From NCBI RefSeq assembly GCF_005503535.1, contig NZ_SCNN01000012.1, positions 124,001 through 188,000 on the forward strand: a DNA stretch of 64,000 nucleotides. The letters are read 5' to 3'. The DNA comes from Mesorhizobium comanense (GTDB taxonomy: Bacteria > Pseudomonadota > Alphaproteobacteria > Rhizobiales > Rhizobiaceae). Below, piece after piece: positions 16,699 to 27,836 of the stretch (positions within the stretch are counted from its first letter, which is position 1; each line of letters begins with the position of its first letter). The position numbers and the translations under genes were made by a program. A model generated the notes under the pieces. It was not told the origin of the DNA. It did not search any database and saw only the letters and a program-made list of their open reading frames with translations.

Positions 16699-16915
16699 TT
16701 TGCAACTGAATCCGGTTCGCGGCGTTGGCCGAAGATGAATCGTCAATTCCCGGAGTGAGGTGTTGTTCCATCCGTCAGGCATTTGCCGGCGAATAAGCGC
16801 CTTCTAACAAATGTTAATGCCCGGCATCGGCCAAGGACATAGTGCTTTCCCAGCCGCCCGATGCTTCCCACCGAACTGTTGGCGATCCGCTCTAAGCCCT
16901 TCGCTGGAGGTAGTG

Positions 16916-17635
16916 GTGCTTGAATCCCTTTATCTGAACCTCGGCCAGCATGATGCGCTATCGGATGCCGAAAAGGCGCTGCTGGTCGGCGCCATGACGT
17001 TCGAGAGGCATTTTGCGACCGGCCAGGATATTGTCGCCTCCGGATCGCGGCCGACGTACTCGACGTTGATCCTGGATGGGCTGGCGGCACGCTACAAGGT
17101 GCTGGAGAACGGCGGCCGGCAGTTCACCTCGCTTCAGGTGCCCGGCGATTTTGTCGATCTCCATGCCTTTCTTCTGAAGACCATGGACCACGGCATCGTC
17201 GCGCTTTCGCCCTGCCATGTCGTCTTCGCCGACCACAGCCGGCTTCGCGCCATAACCGAGGAGGCGCCGCATCTCACCCGCCTGCTCTGGCTGGACACGC
17301 TGGTCGACGGCGCCATTCACAGGGAATGGATCGTCGCCATGGGACGCCGCTCCAAGACCTCGCATCTTGCCCATCTGGTCTGCGAACTTTTCGTGCGTTT
17401 GCAGGTGGTGCAGCGGACAAACGGCATGAGCTTCCATCTGCCGTTGTCGCAAGCCGAACTCGCCGATGTGATCGGCCTGTCCGTCGTGCACATGAACCGG
17501 GTGATCGGCGCCCTGCGCAAGATCGGTGTCGTCAGTTGGGCAAACCACACGGTCACCATCCTGGACTGGCACAAGCTTCAGGAAATCTCCGAGTTCGACC
17601 CGACCTACCTCAGCATGGCGCGGGAGCCGCGCTAG
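16916..17635 (+). CDS. Crp/Fnr-family transcriptional regulator
   Basis: 239 aa. N-terminal cyclic-nucleotide-like beta-barrel (about 10-130; DIVASGSRPTYSTLILDGLAARY and FTSLQVPGDFVDLHAF are typical), dimerisation helix, and a C-terminal winged helix with LPLSQAELADVIGLSVVHMNRVIGAL as the helix-turn-helix. The Fnr-type N-terminal Cys cluster is missing, so it should not be a 4Fe-4S oxygen sensor; cAMP-binding residues are also not obvious. The GTG at 16916 is preferred because GGAGG (16906-16910) lies five bases upstream; GTG at 16913 is the alternative. The longer frame from 16811 lacks a ribosome site. It lies 280 bases upstream of the kdp operon in the same orientation, but a link is unproven. 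Confidence 0.85.
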   Translation: MLESLYLNLGQHDALSDAEKALLVGAMTFERHFATGQDIVASGSRPTYSTLILDGLAARYKVLENGGRQFTSLQVPGDFVDLHAFLLKTMDHGIVALSPCHVVFADHSRLRAITEEAPHLTRLLWLDTLVDGAIHREWIVAMGRRSKTSHLAHLVCELFVRLQVVQRTNGMSFHLPLSQAELADVIGLSVVHMNRVIGALRKIGVVSWANHTVTILDWHKLQEISEFDPTYLSMAREPR

Positions 17636-17915
17636 ACGGGACGCTTCCGGCACGACGCTGTTCCTGATCCGCCAGCCTGCCGGCCCTTCGAGCGATTGGT
17701 GCCGATGATCAGCGCCTCCGCAGCCGCCGGCGCAAAACCTTTATAAAATTCCTATTTCTTTCCACTTCGCCCCGTCTCGAACCTTTATGGCGATCGGGTC
17801 CATATTCCCTGGGAAAAGATTTCACGCGGCCGCCAATGCGCACGGTCAGCGAAGTCATCGTATTGTTTTGCCCAAGCGATGCAAAACGGCGAAAAACAGA
17901 CAGGGAAAATTTAAC

Positions 17916-17996
17916 ATGGACATCATTGTTGTCGGGATTGGCGTTTTGTTTTTCGCTCTTTCCCTTGCTTACATCAAAGTCTGTGACCGGATTTGA
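17916..17996 (+). CDS. 26-residue single-span membrane peptide at the head of the kdp operon
   Basis: ATG at 17916 after AGGGAAAATTTAAC encodes a 26-aa peptide beginning MDIIVVGIGVLFFALSLAYI and ending KVCDRI: one membrane helix with a short polar tail containing Cys-Asp-Arg. It ends 16 bases before kdpF, which has the same size class. I recall similar peptides (hydrophobic helix ending Y-x-x-x-C-D/E-R) upstream of kdpF in other bacteria, so it is probably a conserved accessory Kdp peptide; that recollection needs a search. Too short for normal gene callers. Confidence 0.6.
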   Translation: MDIIVVGIGVLFFALSLAYIKVCDRI

Positions 17997-18012
17997 TAGG
18001 GAGGATCAGACC

Positions 18013-18102
18013 ATGCTTGTCGATTACATCCTCGGTGGCGGCGTGACCTTGTTCCTGCTCGTCTACCTGACCTACGCGCTGGTTCGTCCAGAACGCTTCT
18101 GA
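18013..18102 (+). CDS. kdpF: Potassium-transporting ATPase subunit KdpF
   Basis: 29-aa peptide starting MLVDYILGGGVTLFLLVYLT and ending YALVRPERF. The single hydrophobic helix followed by the diagnostic A-L-x-R-P-E-R-F end is the KdpF signature. GGGAGGATCAGACC gives its ribosome-binding site. KdpF is a lipid-like stabiliser of the KdpFABC complex in the inner membrane. It is followed after 20 bases by kdpA. Confidence 0.93.
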   Translation: MLVDYILGGGVTLFLLVYLTYALVRPERF

Positions 18103-18122
18103 AGGCACGGAAAGCCATAGCC

Positions 18123-19826
18123 ATGACAATGAACGGTTGGATACAGATCCTGGTCTTTTGCGGGATCGTCATTTTGCTGGTGAAGCCGCTTGGCGGCTAC
18201 ATGCACCGCGTCTTCAGCGGCGACCGCACGCCGCTCTCGCTGATCTTCGGCCCGCTCGAACGCGGGCTCTATCGCATTTGCGGAACCAGCGACCGCGAGG
18301 AACAGCACTGGACAAGCTATGCGGTGGCGATGCTGCTCTTCAATCTTGCCGGCTTCCTGGTGCTCTATGTCCTCCAGCGCCTGCAAGGCGGGCTGCCCTA
18401 CAATCCGGCCAGCATGAGCGCGGTCGATGCAGCCCTTGCCTTCAACACCGCCGCGAGCTTCATGACCAACACCAACTGGCAGAATTATGCCGGCGAAGGC
18501 ACGATGTCCTACCTCGTGCAGATGGCGGGCCTGACCGTGCAGAACTTCGTTTCGGCCGCCACGGGCATTGCCATCGCCATGGCGCTGATCCGCGGCTTCG
18601 CCCGCGCCTCCGGCAAGTCCATCGGCAATTTCTGGGTCGATATGACCCGCGCCACGCTTTATGTGCTCCTGCCGCTCTGTGTCGTGCTGACGCTGGTCTA
18701 TGTCTGGCTCGGCATGCCGCAGACGCTCGGGCCTTACGTGGATGCCACGACGCTCGAAGGCGCAAAGCAGACGATCGCGCTTGGCCCGGTCGCCTCGCAG
18801 GTTGCCATCAAGATGCTCGGCACCAATGGCGGCGGCTTCTTCAACGCCAATGCGGCGCATCCTTTCGAGAATCCCGACGCCATTTCCAACCTGATCCAGA
18901 TGGTGTCGATCTTCGCCATCGGCGCCGCCTTGACCAACGTCTTCGGCCGCATGGTCGGCAACCAGCGTCAGGGCTGGGCGATCCTCGCCTCCATGGGCGT
19001 GCTGTTCATCGCCGGCGTCGCCGTCTGCTACTGGGCGGAAGCCGCGGGCAACCCGCTGGTCCATGCGCTGGGTATCGACGGTGGCAACATGGAGGGCAAG
19101 GAGACACGCTTCGGCATCGCCGCGTCGGCGCTGTTCGCGGTCATCACCACGGCCGCTTCCTGCGGGGCGGTCAATGCCATGCATGACAGCTTCACCGCGC
19201 TTGGCGGCATGATCCCGCTCATCAACATGCAGCTCGGCGAAGTCATCGTCGGCGGCGTCGGCGCCGGCTTTTACGGCATCCTGATGTTCATCCTGATCGC
19301 CGTCTTCGTGGCCGGACTGATGGTCGGCCGCACGCCCGAATATCTGGGCAAGAAGATCGAGGCCAAGGAGGTCAAGATGGCGATGCTGGCGATCCTGTGC
19401 CTGCCGCTGGCCATGCTCGTCTTCACGGCGATCTCCGTGGTGCTGCCGAGCGCCGTCGCCTCGATCGGCAATAGCGGCCCGCACGGCTTTTCCGAAATCC
19501 TCTACGCCTACACGTCGGCGGCGGCCAACAATGGCTCGGCCTTCGGCGGTCTCAGCGGCAACACGCCCTGGTACAACATCACCATCGGCATCGGCATGCT
19601 CATGGGCCGCTTCCTGGTCATCATCCCGGCGCTGGCCATCGCCGGCGCGCTGGCGGCCAAGAAAACCGTGCCCGCCTCGGCCGGCACCTTCCCGACCGAC
19701 GGTCCGCTGTTCGTCGGTCTGCTGGTCGGCGTCATCATCATCGTCGGTGGCCTGACCTTCTTCCCGGCGCTCGCCGTCGGCCCGATCGTCGAGCACCTGG
19801 CGATGATCCATGGACAAACCTTCTGA
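18123..19826 (+). CDS. kdpA: Potassium-transporting ATPase subunit A
   Basis: 567 aa, the K+-channel-like subunit that binds and conducts K+ in the KdpFABC complex, with about ten TM helices. Selectivity-filter-like repeats are visible, e.g. NTAASFMTNTNWQNYAGE (about 110-130), MLGTNGGGFFNANAAHPFENP (about 230-250), and AAASCGAVNAMHDSFTALGGM and the NNGSAFGGL region later in the chain. Length is normal. It is separated from kdpB by 213 bases that contain another small membrane ORF, whereas kdpA-kdpB gaps are usually short. Confidence 0.97.
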   Translation: MTMNGWIQILVFCGIVILLVKPLGGYMHRVFSGDRTPLSLIFGPLERGLYRICGTSDREEQHWTSYAVAMLLFNLAGFLVLYVLQRLQGGLPYNPASMSAVDAALAFNTAASFMTNTNWQNYAGEGTMSYLVQMAGLTVQNFVSAATGIAIAMALIRGFARASGKSIGNFWVDMTRATLYVLLPLCVVLTLVYVWLGMPQTLGPYVDATTLEGAKQTIALGPVASQVAIKMLGTNGGGFFNANAAHPFENPDAISNLIQMVSIFAIGAALTNVFGRMVGNQRQGWAILASMGVLFIAGVAVCYWAEAAGNPLVHALGIDGGNMEGKETRFGIAASALFAVITTAASCGAVNAMHDSFTALGGMIPLINMQLGEVIVGGVGAGFYGILMFILIAVFVAGLMVGRTPEYLGKKIEAKEVKMAMLAILCLPLAMLVFTAISVVLPSAVASIGNSGPHGFSEILYAYTSAAANNGSAFGGLSGNTPWYNITIGIGMLMGRFLVIIPALAIAGALAAKKTVPASAGTFPTDGPLFVGLLVGVIIIVGGLTFFPALAVGPIVEHLAMIHGQTF

Positions 19827-19833
19827 GACGGCC

Positions 19834-20039
19834 ATGCCCTGGTTCAGCCCCATGCGCCGCAAGGCCCGGCCGCCTGCTGGAGGCGAGGGGGAGTCAAGAC
19901 CTCCTCCCTTCCCGAGCGTGTCCACGTTCCTGGGCCTTGCCGCGGTCATGATCGTGATCTGGCTGCTGGTCTACGGCCCGCCCTTTTCGGCATCCGTTTC
20001 GACGGTGCCGTCCAACAACACTGAAGCCGGAGCTCCAAA

Positions 20040-20043
<4 letters not shown>
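19834..20043 (+). CDS. Small single-span membrane protein between kdpA and kdpB
   Basis: 69 aa from MPWFSPMRRKARPPAGGEG (an upstream ATG at 19810, inside kdpA, would give 77 aa). A basic/Pro-rich N-terminal cytoplasmic part is followed by one TM segment (FLGLAAVMIVIWLLVYGPPF) and a short Ser/Thr/Asn tail. Its TGA overlaps the kdpB ATG (ATGA), which indicates coupled translation and argues that it is real. No characterised Kdp subunit corresponds to it. It may be an accessory subunit or a membrane factor that couples kdpA and kdpB synthesis; ribosome-binding sites for both starts are weak. Confidence 0.55.
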
Positions 20044-22133
<2,090 letters not shown>

Positions 22134-22144
22134 GGATCATTCCA

Positions 22145-22711
22145 ATGCTCAAGCAAATCAGACCCGCGATCATCATGATCGTCTTCTTCACCGTGCTGAC
22201 CGGCCTCGTCTATCCCCTGGGCATGACCGGCATCGCCCAGGCGCTATTCCCCAGGCAGGCCAATGGCAGCCTTGTCGAGAAGGATGGCAAGGTGGTTGGC
22301 TCCGCACTGATCGGCCAGGCTTTTGCCAGTGACAGATATTTCCACGGCCGTCCTTCCGCCGCCGGCAACGGCTACGACGCTGGCGCTTCCAGCGGCTCCA
22401 ACCTCGGTCCGACCAACCCCAAGCTCATCGACCGCATCAAGGGCGACGCTGAAAAGTTGAAGGCCGAGAATCCCGGCCAACCGGTTCCGATGGACCTTGT
22501 CACGACGTCGGGCAGTGGGCTCGATCCGCACATCAGTCCGGACGCCGCCTACTTCCAGGTTCCCCGCGTGGCGAAGGCGAGAGGGATCGACGAAGCCAGG
22601 ATCAAGACACTGGTCGATGCCCAGGTCGAGAACCGGGAACTGGGCGTGCTTGGCGAGCCGGTGGTCAATGTGCTGGCGCTGAACATGGCGCTCGATGCCG
22701 CGAAACAGTGA
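22145..22711 (+). CDS. kdpC: Potassium-transporting ATPase subunit C
   Basis: 188 aa. A single N-terminal TM helix (residues 7-29) with TGLVYPLGMTGIAQALFPRQANGS is followed by a periplasmic domain carrying GQAFASDRYFHGRPSAAGNGYDAGASSGSNLGPTN and DLVTTSGSGLDPHISPDAA, all KdpC hallmarks. KdpC increases ATP affinity and couples KdpA and KdpB. After its stop there is a 13-bp perfect hairpin before kdpD. Confidence 0.97.
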   Translation: MLKQIRPAIIMIVFFTVLTGLVYPLGMTGIAQALFPRQANGSLVEKDGKVVGSALIGQAFASDRYFHGRPSAAGNGYDAGASSGSNLGPTNPKLIDRIKGDAEKLKAENPGQPVPMDLVTTSGSGLDPHISPDAAYFQVPRVAKARGIDEARIKTLVDAQVENRELGVLGEPVVNVLALNMALDAAKQ

Positions 22712-22716
22712 ACAGC

Positions 22717-22749
22717 GGGGGTCGGGGATCGACAGCATCCCCGACCCCC
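22717..22749 (+). promoter_or_regulatory. Strong intercistronic hairpin between kdpC and kdpD
   Basis: GGGGGTCGGGGAT (22717-22729) pairs with ATCCCCGACCCCC (22737-22749) around a 7-base loop, a perfect 13-bp GC-rich stem starting 5 bases after the kdpC stop. The bases after it (TTCATGATCGG) are not a U-run, so it is not a classical terminator; an attenuator or 3'-end stabiliser that lowers kdpDE relative to kdpFABC is the likely role (inference). Confidence 0.75.
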
Positions 22750-22765
22750 TTCATGATCGGTTCTG

Positions 22766-25501
22766 ATGCCGGACGACAGAAACAACGAAAAGAGACCTTC
22801 CCCCGACGCACTGCTCGAACATGCCGAGCGGGAGGGGCGCGGTCGTCTGCGCATCTTCCTCGGCGCGGCGCCCGGTGTCGGCAAGACCTATGAGATGCTG
22901 ATGGCGGGCCGCGCACGCCTGGCCGACGGTAACGATGTCGTCATCGGCGTCGTCGAGACGCATGGGCGCAAGGAAACGCTGGCGCTGGTCGAAGGCTACG
23001 AGGTCATTGCGCGCCGGCCGGTCGAATACAGAGGCCGGGTCCTCGACGAGATGGATCTGGACGCCATTCTGAAACGGCGGCCGGCACTGGTCCTGGTCGA
23101 CGAACTCGCCCACACCAACGCGCCGGGCAGCCGCCATCCCAAGCGCTATCTCGACGTCCAGGAAATCCTGACGCGCGGCATCGATGTCTACACGACCCTC
23201 AACATCCAGCATGTCGAAAGCCTGAACGATGTCGTCGCCCAGATCACCAGGGTCAGGGTCCGCGAGACGGTTCCGGATTCCATCATCGACCAGGCCGACG
23301 ACATCGAGATCATCGATCTCACTCCTGACGACCTGATCAAGCGGTTGCAGGAAGGGAAGGTCTATTTTCCCAACACGGCCCAGCGCGCCATCGAGAACTA
23401 TTTCTCGCCCGGCAATCTGACGGCGCTGCGCGAACTGGCGCTGCGCCGCACCGCCCAGCGCGTCGACGAGCAACTGCTCAACCACATGCAATCCCACGCC
23501 ATTGAAGGCCCGTGGGCGGCGGGAGAAAGGGTGCTTGTCTGCCTCGATGCAAGGCCCGGCGGCGCGGCGCGGGTGCGCTATGCGCGCCGTCTGGCCGACC
23601 GGCTGCGGGCGCCCTGGACGGCGCTCCATGTCGATACGCCCCGGTCGGCCGGCATGTCCGAGGAGGACAAGGACCGGCTGGCGACCCATATGCGCCTTGC
23701 CGAACAGCTCGGCGCCGAGGTGACGACCATCCCGGGCCAGAATGTGGCGCAGGATATCGTGCGTCACGCGACGGCGAACAATTTCACCCACATCGTGGTC
23801 GGGCGGCCGACACGCTCGCGCTGGCGCGAATTGATCGAAGGATCGCTCACCTACGATCTCATCCGCAATGCCGGCGACATCAGCGTGCATGTCATTTCAG
23901 GCACCGAGCGCTCCACCGACGCGCCTTCGAGGGCCGTCAGCGCGGCGGCCGAGCGCAGGCAGTTCCAGATCTGGCCCTATCTGTTCGCCACCGGCTTCGT
24001 CGCGGGTTCCTTGGCGGTCAGCACGGTTCTCGACCAGTTTCTCGACGTTCGCAATCTGGCGATCGTGCTTCTGCTGGCGGTGCTGACATCGGCCGTGACG
24101 TTCGGATTGTGGCCGGCGCTCTATGCCTGTTTCCTGAGCGCCCTTGCCTTCAACTATTTCTTCCTCGAGCCACGCTACACGCTGACCATCCGGGATCCGG
24201 AAAGCATCGTGGCGTTCGCCGTCTTTCTCGTCGTCGCCATCATCGCCAGCAACCTGACGGCGCGCGTGCAGCGCCAGGCCGCCGCGGCCCGCTCGCGGGC
24301 AAGGGCCACGGAAGACATCTATCTCTTCTCCAAGAAGCTCGCCGGCGCCGGCACGCTCGATGACGTTCTGTGGGCCACCGCCTTCCAGATCGCCTCGATG
24401 CTGAAGCTGCGCGTGGTGCTGCTGCTGCCCGAAGACGGCACCATCACGGTCAAGGCCGGCTATCCGCCCGACGACACGCTGGCCGAGGCCGACATCGCCG
24501 CCGCCCGCTGGGCGTGGGAGCACAACCGCGCCGCGGGCCGTGGGGCTGACACGCTTCCCGGCGCCAAGCGGCTCTATCTTCCCTTGCGCACCGGGCGGAC
24601 GGCGATCGGGGTCGTCGGTCTCGACAATGACAAGCAAGGTCCGCTTTTGACGCCCGAGCAGCAGCGCCTGCTCGATGCGCTGGCAGACCAGGCGGCGGTG
24701 GCGATCGAACGCATCCAGCTCGTCGCGGATGTCGACCGCGCCAAGCTCGCGGCCGAGGCCGACCGGCTGCGCTCGGCGCTCCTGACCTCCATCTCCCATG
24801 ACCTGAAAACGCCGCTCTCGGCCATCATGGGGGCGGCGGGCACGCTGAAGGAATTCGCGCCCGATCTGCCCGAGCAGGGCAGGGTGGAGTTGCTGGCGAC
24901 GGTGATCGACGAATCCGAACGGCTGAACCGCTTCATCGCCAATTTGCTGGACATGACCAAGATCGAATCCGGGGCGATGGAACCCAACTACGCCCTGCAC
25001 TATGCCGGCGATATCGTCGGCTCGGCGCTCGGCCGCGCCCGCAAGATCACCAGCGAGCACAGGATCGAGGTCGACATCCCATCCGACCTGCCGATGCTGA
25101 AGCTCGATCCGGTCCTGTTCGAGCAGGTGCTGTTCAATCTTCTGGACAATGCGGCGAAATATTCGCCGCCGGGTTCGACCATCCGCCTGCAGGGCTGGAG
25201 GGACAATGGCAGCGTCATCCTGCAGATCATGGATGAAGGGCCGGGCATTCCGCCACAGGACCTGGAACGCGTCTTCGATACCTTCTACCGGGTGCGCAAG
25301 GGCGACCAGGTGCGTGCCGGAACCGGGCTCGGCCTGTCGATCTGCCGCGGCTTCATCGAAGCGATGAGCGGCACGATCCTGGCCGCCAACCGGACCGATC
25401 GCCCGGGCGCTGTTTTCACGATCAGGATGCCGGTGCCGGCGGAAGTCCCCGGGACCGGCAATCGCAACGGCCAGGAGCCTGGCGGGGAGCGCCTCCCATG
25501 A
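22766..25501 (+). CDS. kdpD: Osmosensitive K+ channel histidine kinase KdpD
   Basis: 911-aa sensor kinase for K+ limitation and turgor. N-terminal KdpD domain with Walker A GAAPGVGKTYEML (about residue 33) and DELAHTNAPGSRHPKRYLDV; a universal-stress-like domain (about 250-370); four TM helices (about 395-500); a GAF-like region; and the kinase core with phosphoacceptor His678 in SISHDLKTPLSAIMG, N-box LLDNAAKYSPPG and DEGPGIP/GTGLGLSICRG boxes. Ribosome-binding sequence before the ATG is weak, in keeping with low sensor expression, and a strong hairpin precedes it. kdpE overlaps by four bases. Confidence 0.97.
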   Translation: MPDDRNNEKRPSPDALLEHAEREGRGRLRIFLGAAPGVGKTYEMLMAGRARLADGNDVVIGVVETHGRKETLALVEGYEVIARRPVEYRGRVLDEMDLDAILKRRPALVLVDELAHTNAPGSRHPKRYLDVQEILTRGIDVYTTLNIQHVESLNDVVAQITRVRVRETVPDSIIDQADDIEIIDLTPDDLIKRLQEGKVYFPNTAQRAIENYFSPGNLTALRELALRRTAQRVDEQLLNHMQSHAIEGPWAAGERVLVCLDARPGGAARVRYARRLADRLRAPWTALHVDTPRSAGMSEEDKDRLATHMRLAEQLGAEVTTIPGQNVAQDIVRHATANNFTHIVVGRPTRSRWRELIEGSLTYDLIRNAGDISVHVISGTERSTDAPSRAVSAAAERRQFQIWPYLFATGFVAGSLAVSTVLDQFLDVRNLAIVLLLAVLTSAVTFGLWPALYACFLSALAFNYFFLEPRYTLTIRDPESIVAFAVFLVVAIIASNLTARVQRQAAAARSRARATEDIYLFSKKLAGAGTLDDVLWATAFQIASMLKLRVVLLLPEDGTITVKAGYPPDDTLAEADIAAARWAWEHNRAAGRGADTLPGAKRLYLPLRTGRTAIGVVGLDNDKQGPLLTPEQQRLLDALADQAAVAIERIQLVADVDRAKLAAEADRLRSALLTSISHDLKTPLSAIMGAAGTLKEFAPDLPEQGRVELLATVIDESERLNRFIANLLDMTKIESGAMEPNYALHYAGDIVGSALGRARKITSEHRIEVDIPSDLPMLKLDPVLFEQVLFNLLDNAAKYSPPGSTIRLQGWRDNGSVILQIMDEGPGIPPQDLERVFDTFYRVRKGDQVRAGTGLGLSICRGFIEAMSGTILAANRTDRPGAVFTIRMPVPAEVPGTGNRNGQEPGGERLP

Positions 25502-26187
25502 CCAATTCGAATGTCAGGATACTGGTTGTCGACGACGAGCCACCAATCCGCAAGCTGCTTCGCGTCGGCCTTTCCAGCCAGGGCTACGCGGTCGCCGAGG
25601 CGCCGAACGCCAAGGTGGCGATCGAACTGATGGAGCAGGAAAAGCCGGATCTGGTGCTGCTCGATCTCGGCCTGCCCGGCATGGGCGGCCATGAGCTCCT
25701 GCGCCAATGGCGCGACGGCGGGCTCGACATCCCGGTGGTCATTCTTTCCAGCCGCACCGACGAGGCCGGCATCGTCGGTGCGCTTGAACTCGGTGCCGAT
25801 GACTATGTCACCAAGCCGTTCGGCATGAACGAACTGGTGGCGCGGATCCGCGTCGCGCTGAGGCACAAATTCCAGCAGCAAGGCGAAAAGCCCGTCTTCG
25901 TGAGCGGCGACCTCAGCGTCGATCTGGTCAAGCGGATCGTCAAGGTCGAGGGCAGAGAGGTGAAGCTCTCGCCGAAGGAGTACGACATATTGCGCATCCT
26001 GGTGCAGCACGCCGGCAAGGTGCTGACCCACCATTTCATCCTCAAGCAGATCTGGGGCGACACGACCGACGTGCAATATCTCAGGGTCTATGTGCGCCAG
26101 CTCAGGCAGAAGATCGAGAAAACCCCCGACCAGCCGCGCTACATCACCACCGAGACCGGCGTCGGCTATCGGCTGCGTGTCGAGTGA
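25498..26187 (+). CDS. kdpE: KDP operon response regulator KdpE
   Basis: 229-aa OmpR/PhoB-type regulator. Receiver domain with VVDDE (residues 10-14), phospho-acceptor Asp56 in LVLLDLGLPGMGG and the Lys in YVTKPFGMNEL; C-terminal winged helix (about 128-229) with VKLSPKEYDILRILVQHAGKVLTHHFIL and a YLRVYVRQLRQKIE recognition helix. Overlaps kdpD by four bases (ATGA). It should activate the kdp promoter in response to KdpD under K+ limitation; an AT-rich stretch (CCTTTATAAAATTCC) upstream of the first small ORF is a possible target. Convergent with the MFS gene after only 26 bases. Confidence 0.97.
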   Translation: MTNSNVRILVVDDEPPIRKLLRVGLSSQGYAVAEAPNAKVAIELMEQEKPDLVLLDLGLPGMGGHELLRQWRDGGLDIPVVILSSRTDEAGIVGALELGADDYVTKPFGMNELVARIRVALRHKFQQQGEKPVFVSGDLSVDLVKRIVKVEGREVKLSPKEYDILRILVQHAGKVLTHHFILKQIWGDTTDVQYLRVYVRQLRQKIEKTPDQPRYITTETGVGYRLRVE

Positions 26188-26213
26188 AACAGGCTGTCCC
26201 GATCGAACCTTGA

Positions 26214-27650
26214 TCAGCCGGCGGCCTCGATCGGCCGATTGGCCGCCGCTGATATCCGCAAGGCGGCCAGGCAACCGAGAATGCCGAGCGGCACAAAGGC
26301 GAGGAAGAGCCAGCTCGCGACCGCCGCGGCCGCATCGTGGTTCAGACCTTGCGAAAACCCGCTGGCATTGGCGACGATGCCGGCAAGCGCGGCCCCCACG
26401 GCATAGCCGATGCGCTGCATGGTCGGCACCGCCGAAGAGGCGATGGTTTGTTCGTCGGCGGGCGCCGAGGCGACGATGACGCGGGTCACGAACGGCCAGG
26501 CAATGCCGAAGCCGCCGCCTTGCAGCAGCGCGCAAAACAGGATCAGCGGGATCGAGCCCTGGGGTATCGTATAGGCAAAGCCGGCGATGCCGGCCGCGAT
26601 CATCAGCGCGCCTGCGACGATGATCAGCCGCTCGCGCTGCGGCGGTGCGTTGGCGACGAGGATCGACAGGATCGACCAGGCGATCGATTCGGCGGCGATG
26701 ATGTAGCCTGTGGTCAGGAGCGGAATGTCGTGCAGGCTGGTCAGGAGCAGCGGTCCGTAGACGCCGAAGGAGCAGGTCGCGACGGAGAAGGCCGCGATCA
26801 TGGTCATGCCGGCGCCGACGGGCGTGCGCCAGGAGAACAGCCGCGCCGGGAAAAGCCGCGAGCGGGGCTTCAGCCCGTCGATGGTGAAGAACAATGCCAG
26901 GCCGGCGAGGCCGAGCACGATCAGCAATGAGGAGCGCAGCAAGGCGATGTCGACGCCGGCGGAGGCGATCAGCACCACGGCGACGGCAAGGCAGCCCAGC
27001 GCGATGAACGGGAAAGGCGGCGCCTTGCCCGCGCTCGTGCTCGGTCGCCTTGCTTCCGGCGTGTCGAGCACGAGGAAGCTCGCCAGTGCCATGGCGGCGC
27101 CGCCGAAAGTGAAGACACCGAAGGCCCAGCGCCATGACAGAAATTCGGTCATGATCGCGCCGAGCAGCGGGCCGCTGAACGCGGCGACGCCCCAGATGGC
27201 CGACATGATGCCGAAGAGCTGCGGCCAGATGGCGCGCGAGAACAGCCGCTCGACCGACACATAGGCAAGCGACACCAGCGCCCCGCCGCCAAGTCCCTCG
27301 ACGAGGCGGCCGGCAAGGAACAACTGCATGGAAGGCGCGGTCGCGCAGAGGAGCGCCCCGGCCGCGTAGAAGAGGGCGGCAACCACCATGTTGGTGCGCA
27401 GCGCGACATAGCTCACGAGCCGTCCCGCCGCCGCGCCCGCGACGATGGCGCCGAGCTCGTAGATCGCCAGCGACCAGCCGACCAGCTGGACGCCGGCCAG
27501 CTCGCCGACCATGGCGGGCATGACGGTCGCCACCATCGTCTCATTGGTGGCGTGCAGCAGGATACCGAGACTGATGAAGCAGAAGCGTGCCAAGTCGCCG
27601 CTCGCCCACAATGCGCGCCAGTCGACCCTGTTCGTGCCGAATTCAGTCAT
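26214..27650 (-). CDS. MFS transporter, EmrB/QacA-like drug resistance family
   Basis: 478 aa with 12-14 TM segments. The region LATNETMVATVMPAMVGELAG-like (here LLHATNETMVATVMPAMVGE), the motif AGAAAGRLVSYVALR and FLAGRLVEGLGGGALVSLAYVSVERLF (TM4 region with the drug-exporter pattern) indicate a proton-coupled exporter of the DHA2-like group. MTEFGTN at 27650 is chosen; the frame also offers an ATG at 27674 with no ribosome site. Substrate unknown. No regulator lies next to it. Confidence 0.85.
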   Translation of the reverse strand: MTEFGTNRVDWRALWASGDLARFCFISLGILLHATNETMVATVMPAMVGELAGVQLVGWSLAIYELGAIVAGAAAGRLVSYVALRTNMVVAALFYAAGALLCATAPSMQLFLAGRLVEGLGGGALVSLAYVSVERLFSRAIWPQLFGIMSAIWGVAAFSGPLLGAIMTEFLSWRWAFGVFTFGGAAMALASFLVLDTPEARRPSTSAGKAPPFPFIALGCLAVAVVLIASAGVDIALLRSSLLIVLGLAGLALFFTIDGLKPRSRLFPARLFSWRTPVGAGMTMIAAFSVATCSFGVYGPLLLTSLHDIPLLTTGYIIAAESIAWSILSILVANAPPQRERLIIVAGALMIAAGIAGFAYTIPQGSIPLILFCALLQGGGFGIAWPFVTRVIVASAPADEQTIASSAVPTMQRIGYAVGAALAGIVANASGFSQGLNHDAAAAVASWLFLAFVPLGILGCLAALRISAAANRPIEAAG

Positions 27651-27836
27651 CTTCACCCCCCGCCTTTTGCACATAGCTCGACGGCGACGCGCGCGACCAG
27701 AAGCCAGAAAGGAGCTTCCGGCAGGACCATGCGCGCCTGATCGGCGTACTGCTGGATGGGGTGGGCTTGTAGAACCTCAACCGCGGTTGAGTTCAAGCGG
27801 GTTTTTCGCGGCTTCGTTGTCCACGGGCGGGGCGGT

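Noticed and set aside
16745..16769. Possible EcfG site for the DUF6894-like gene (GGAAC then TT after 18 bases on the minus strand)
   Set aside because: The -10 element reads AATT instead of CGTT, so it meets only the loosest form of the consensus; not counted.
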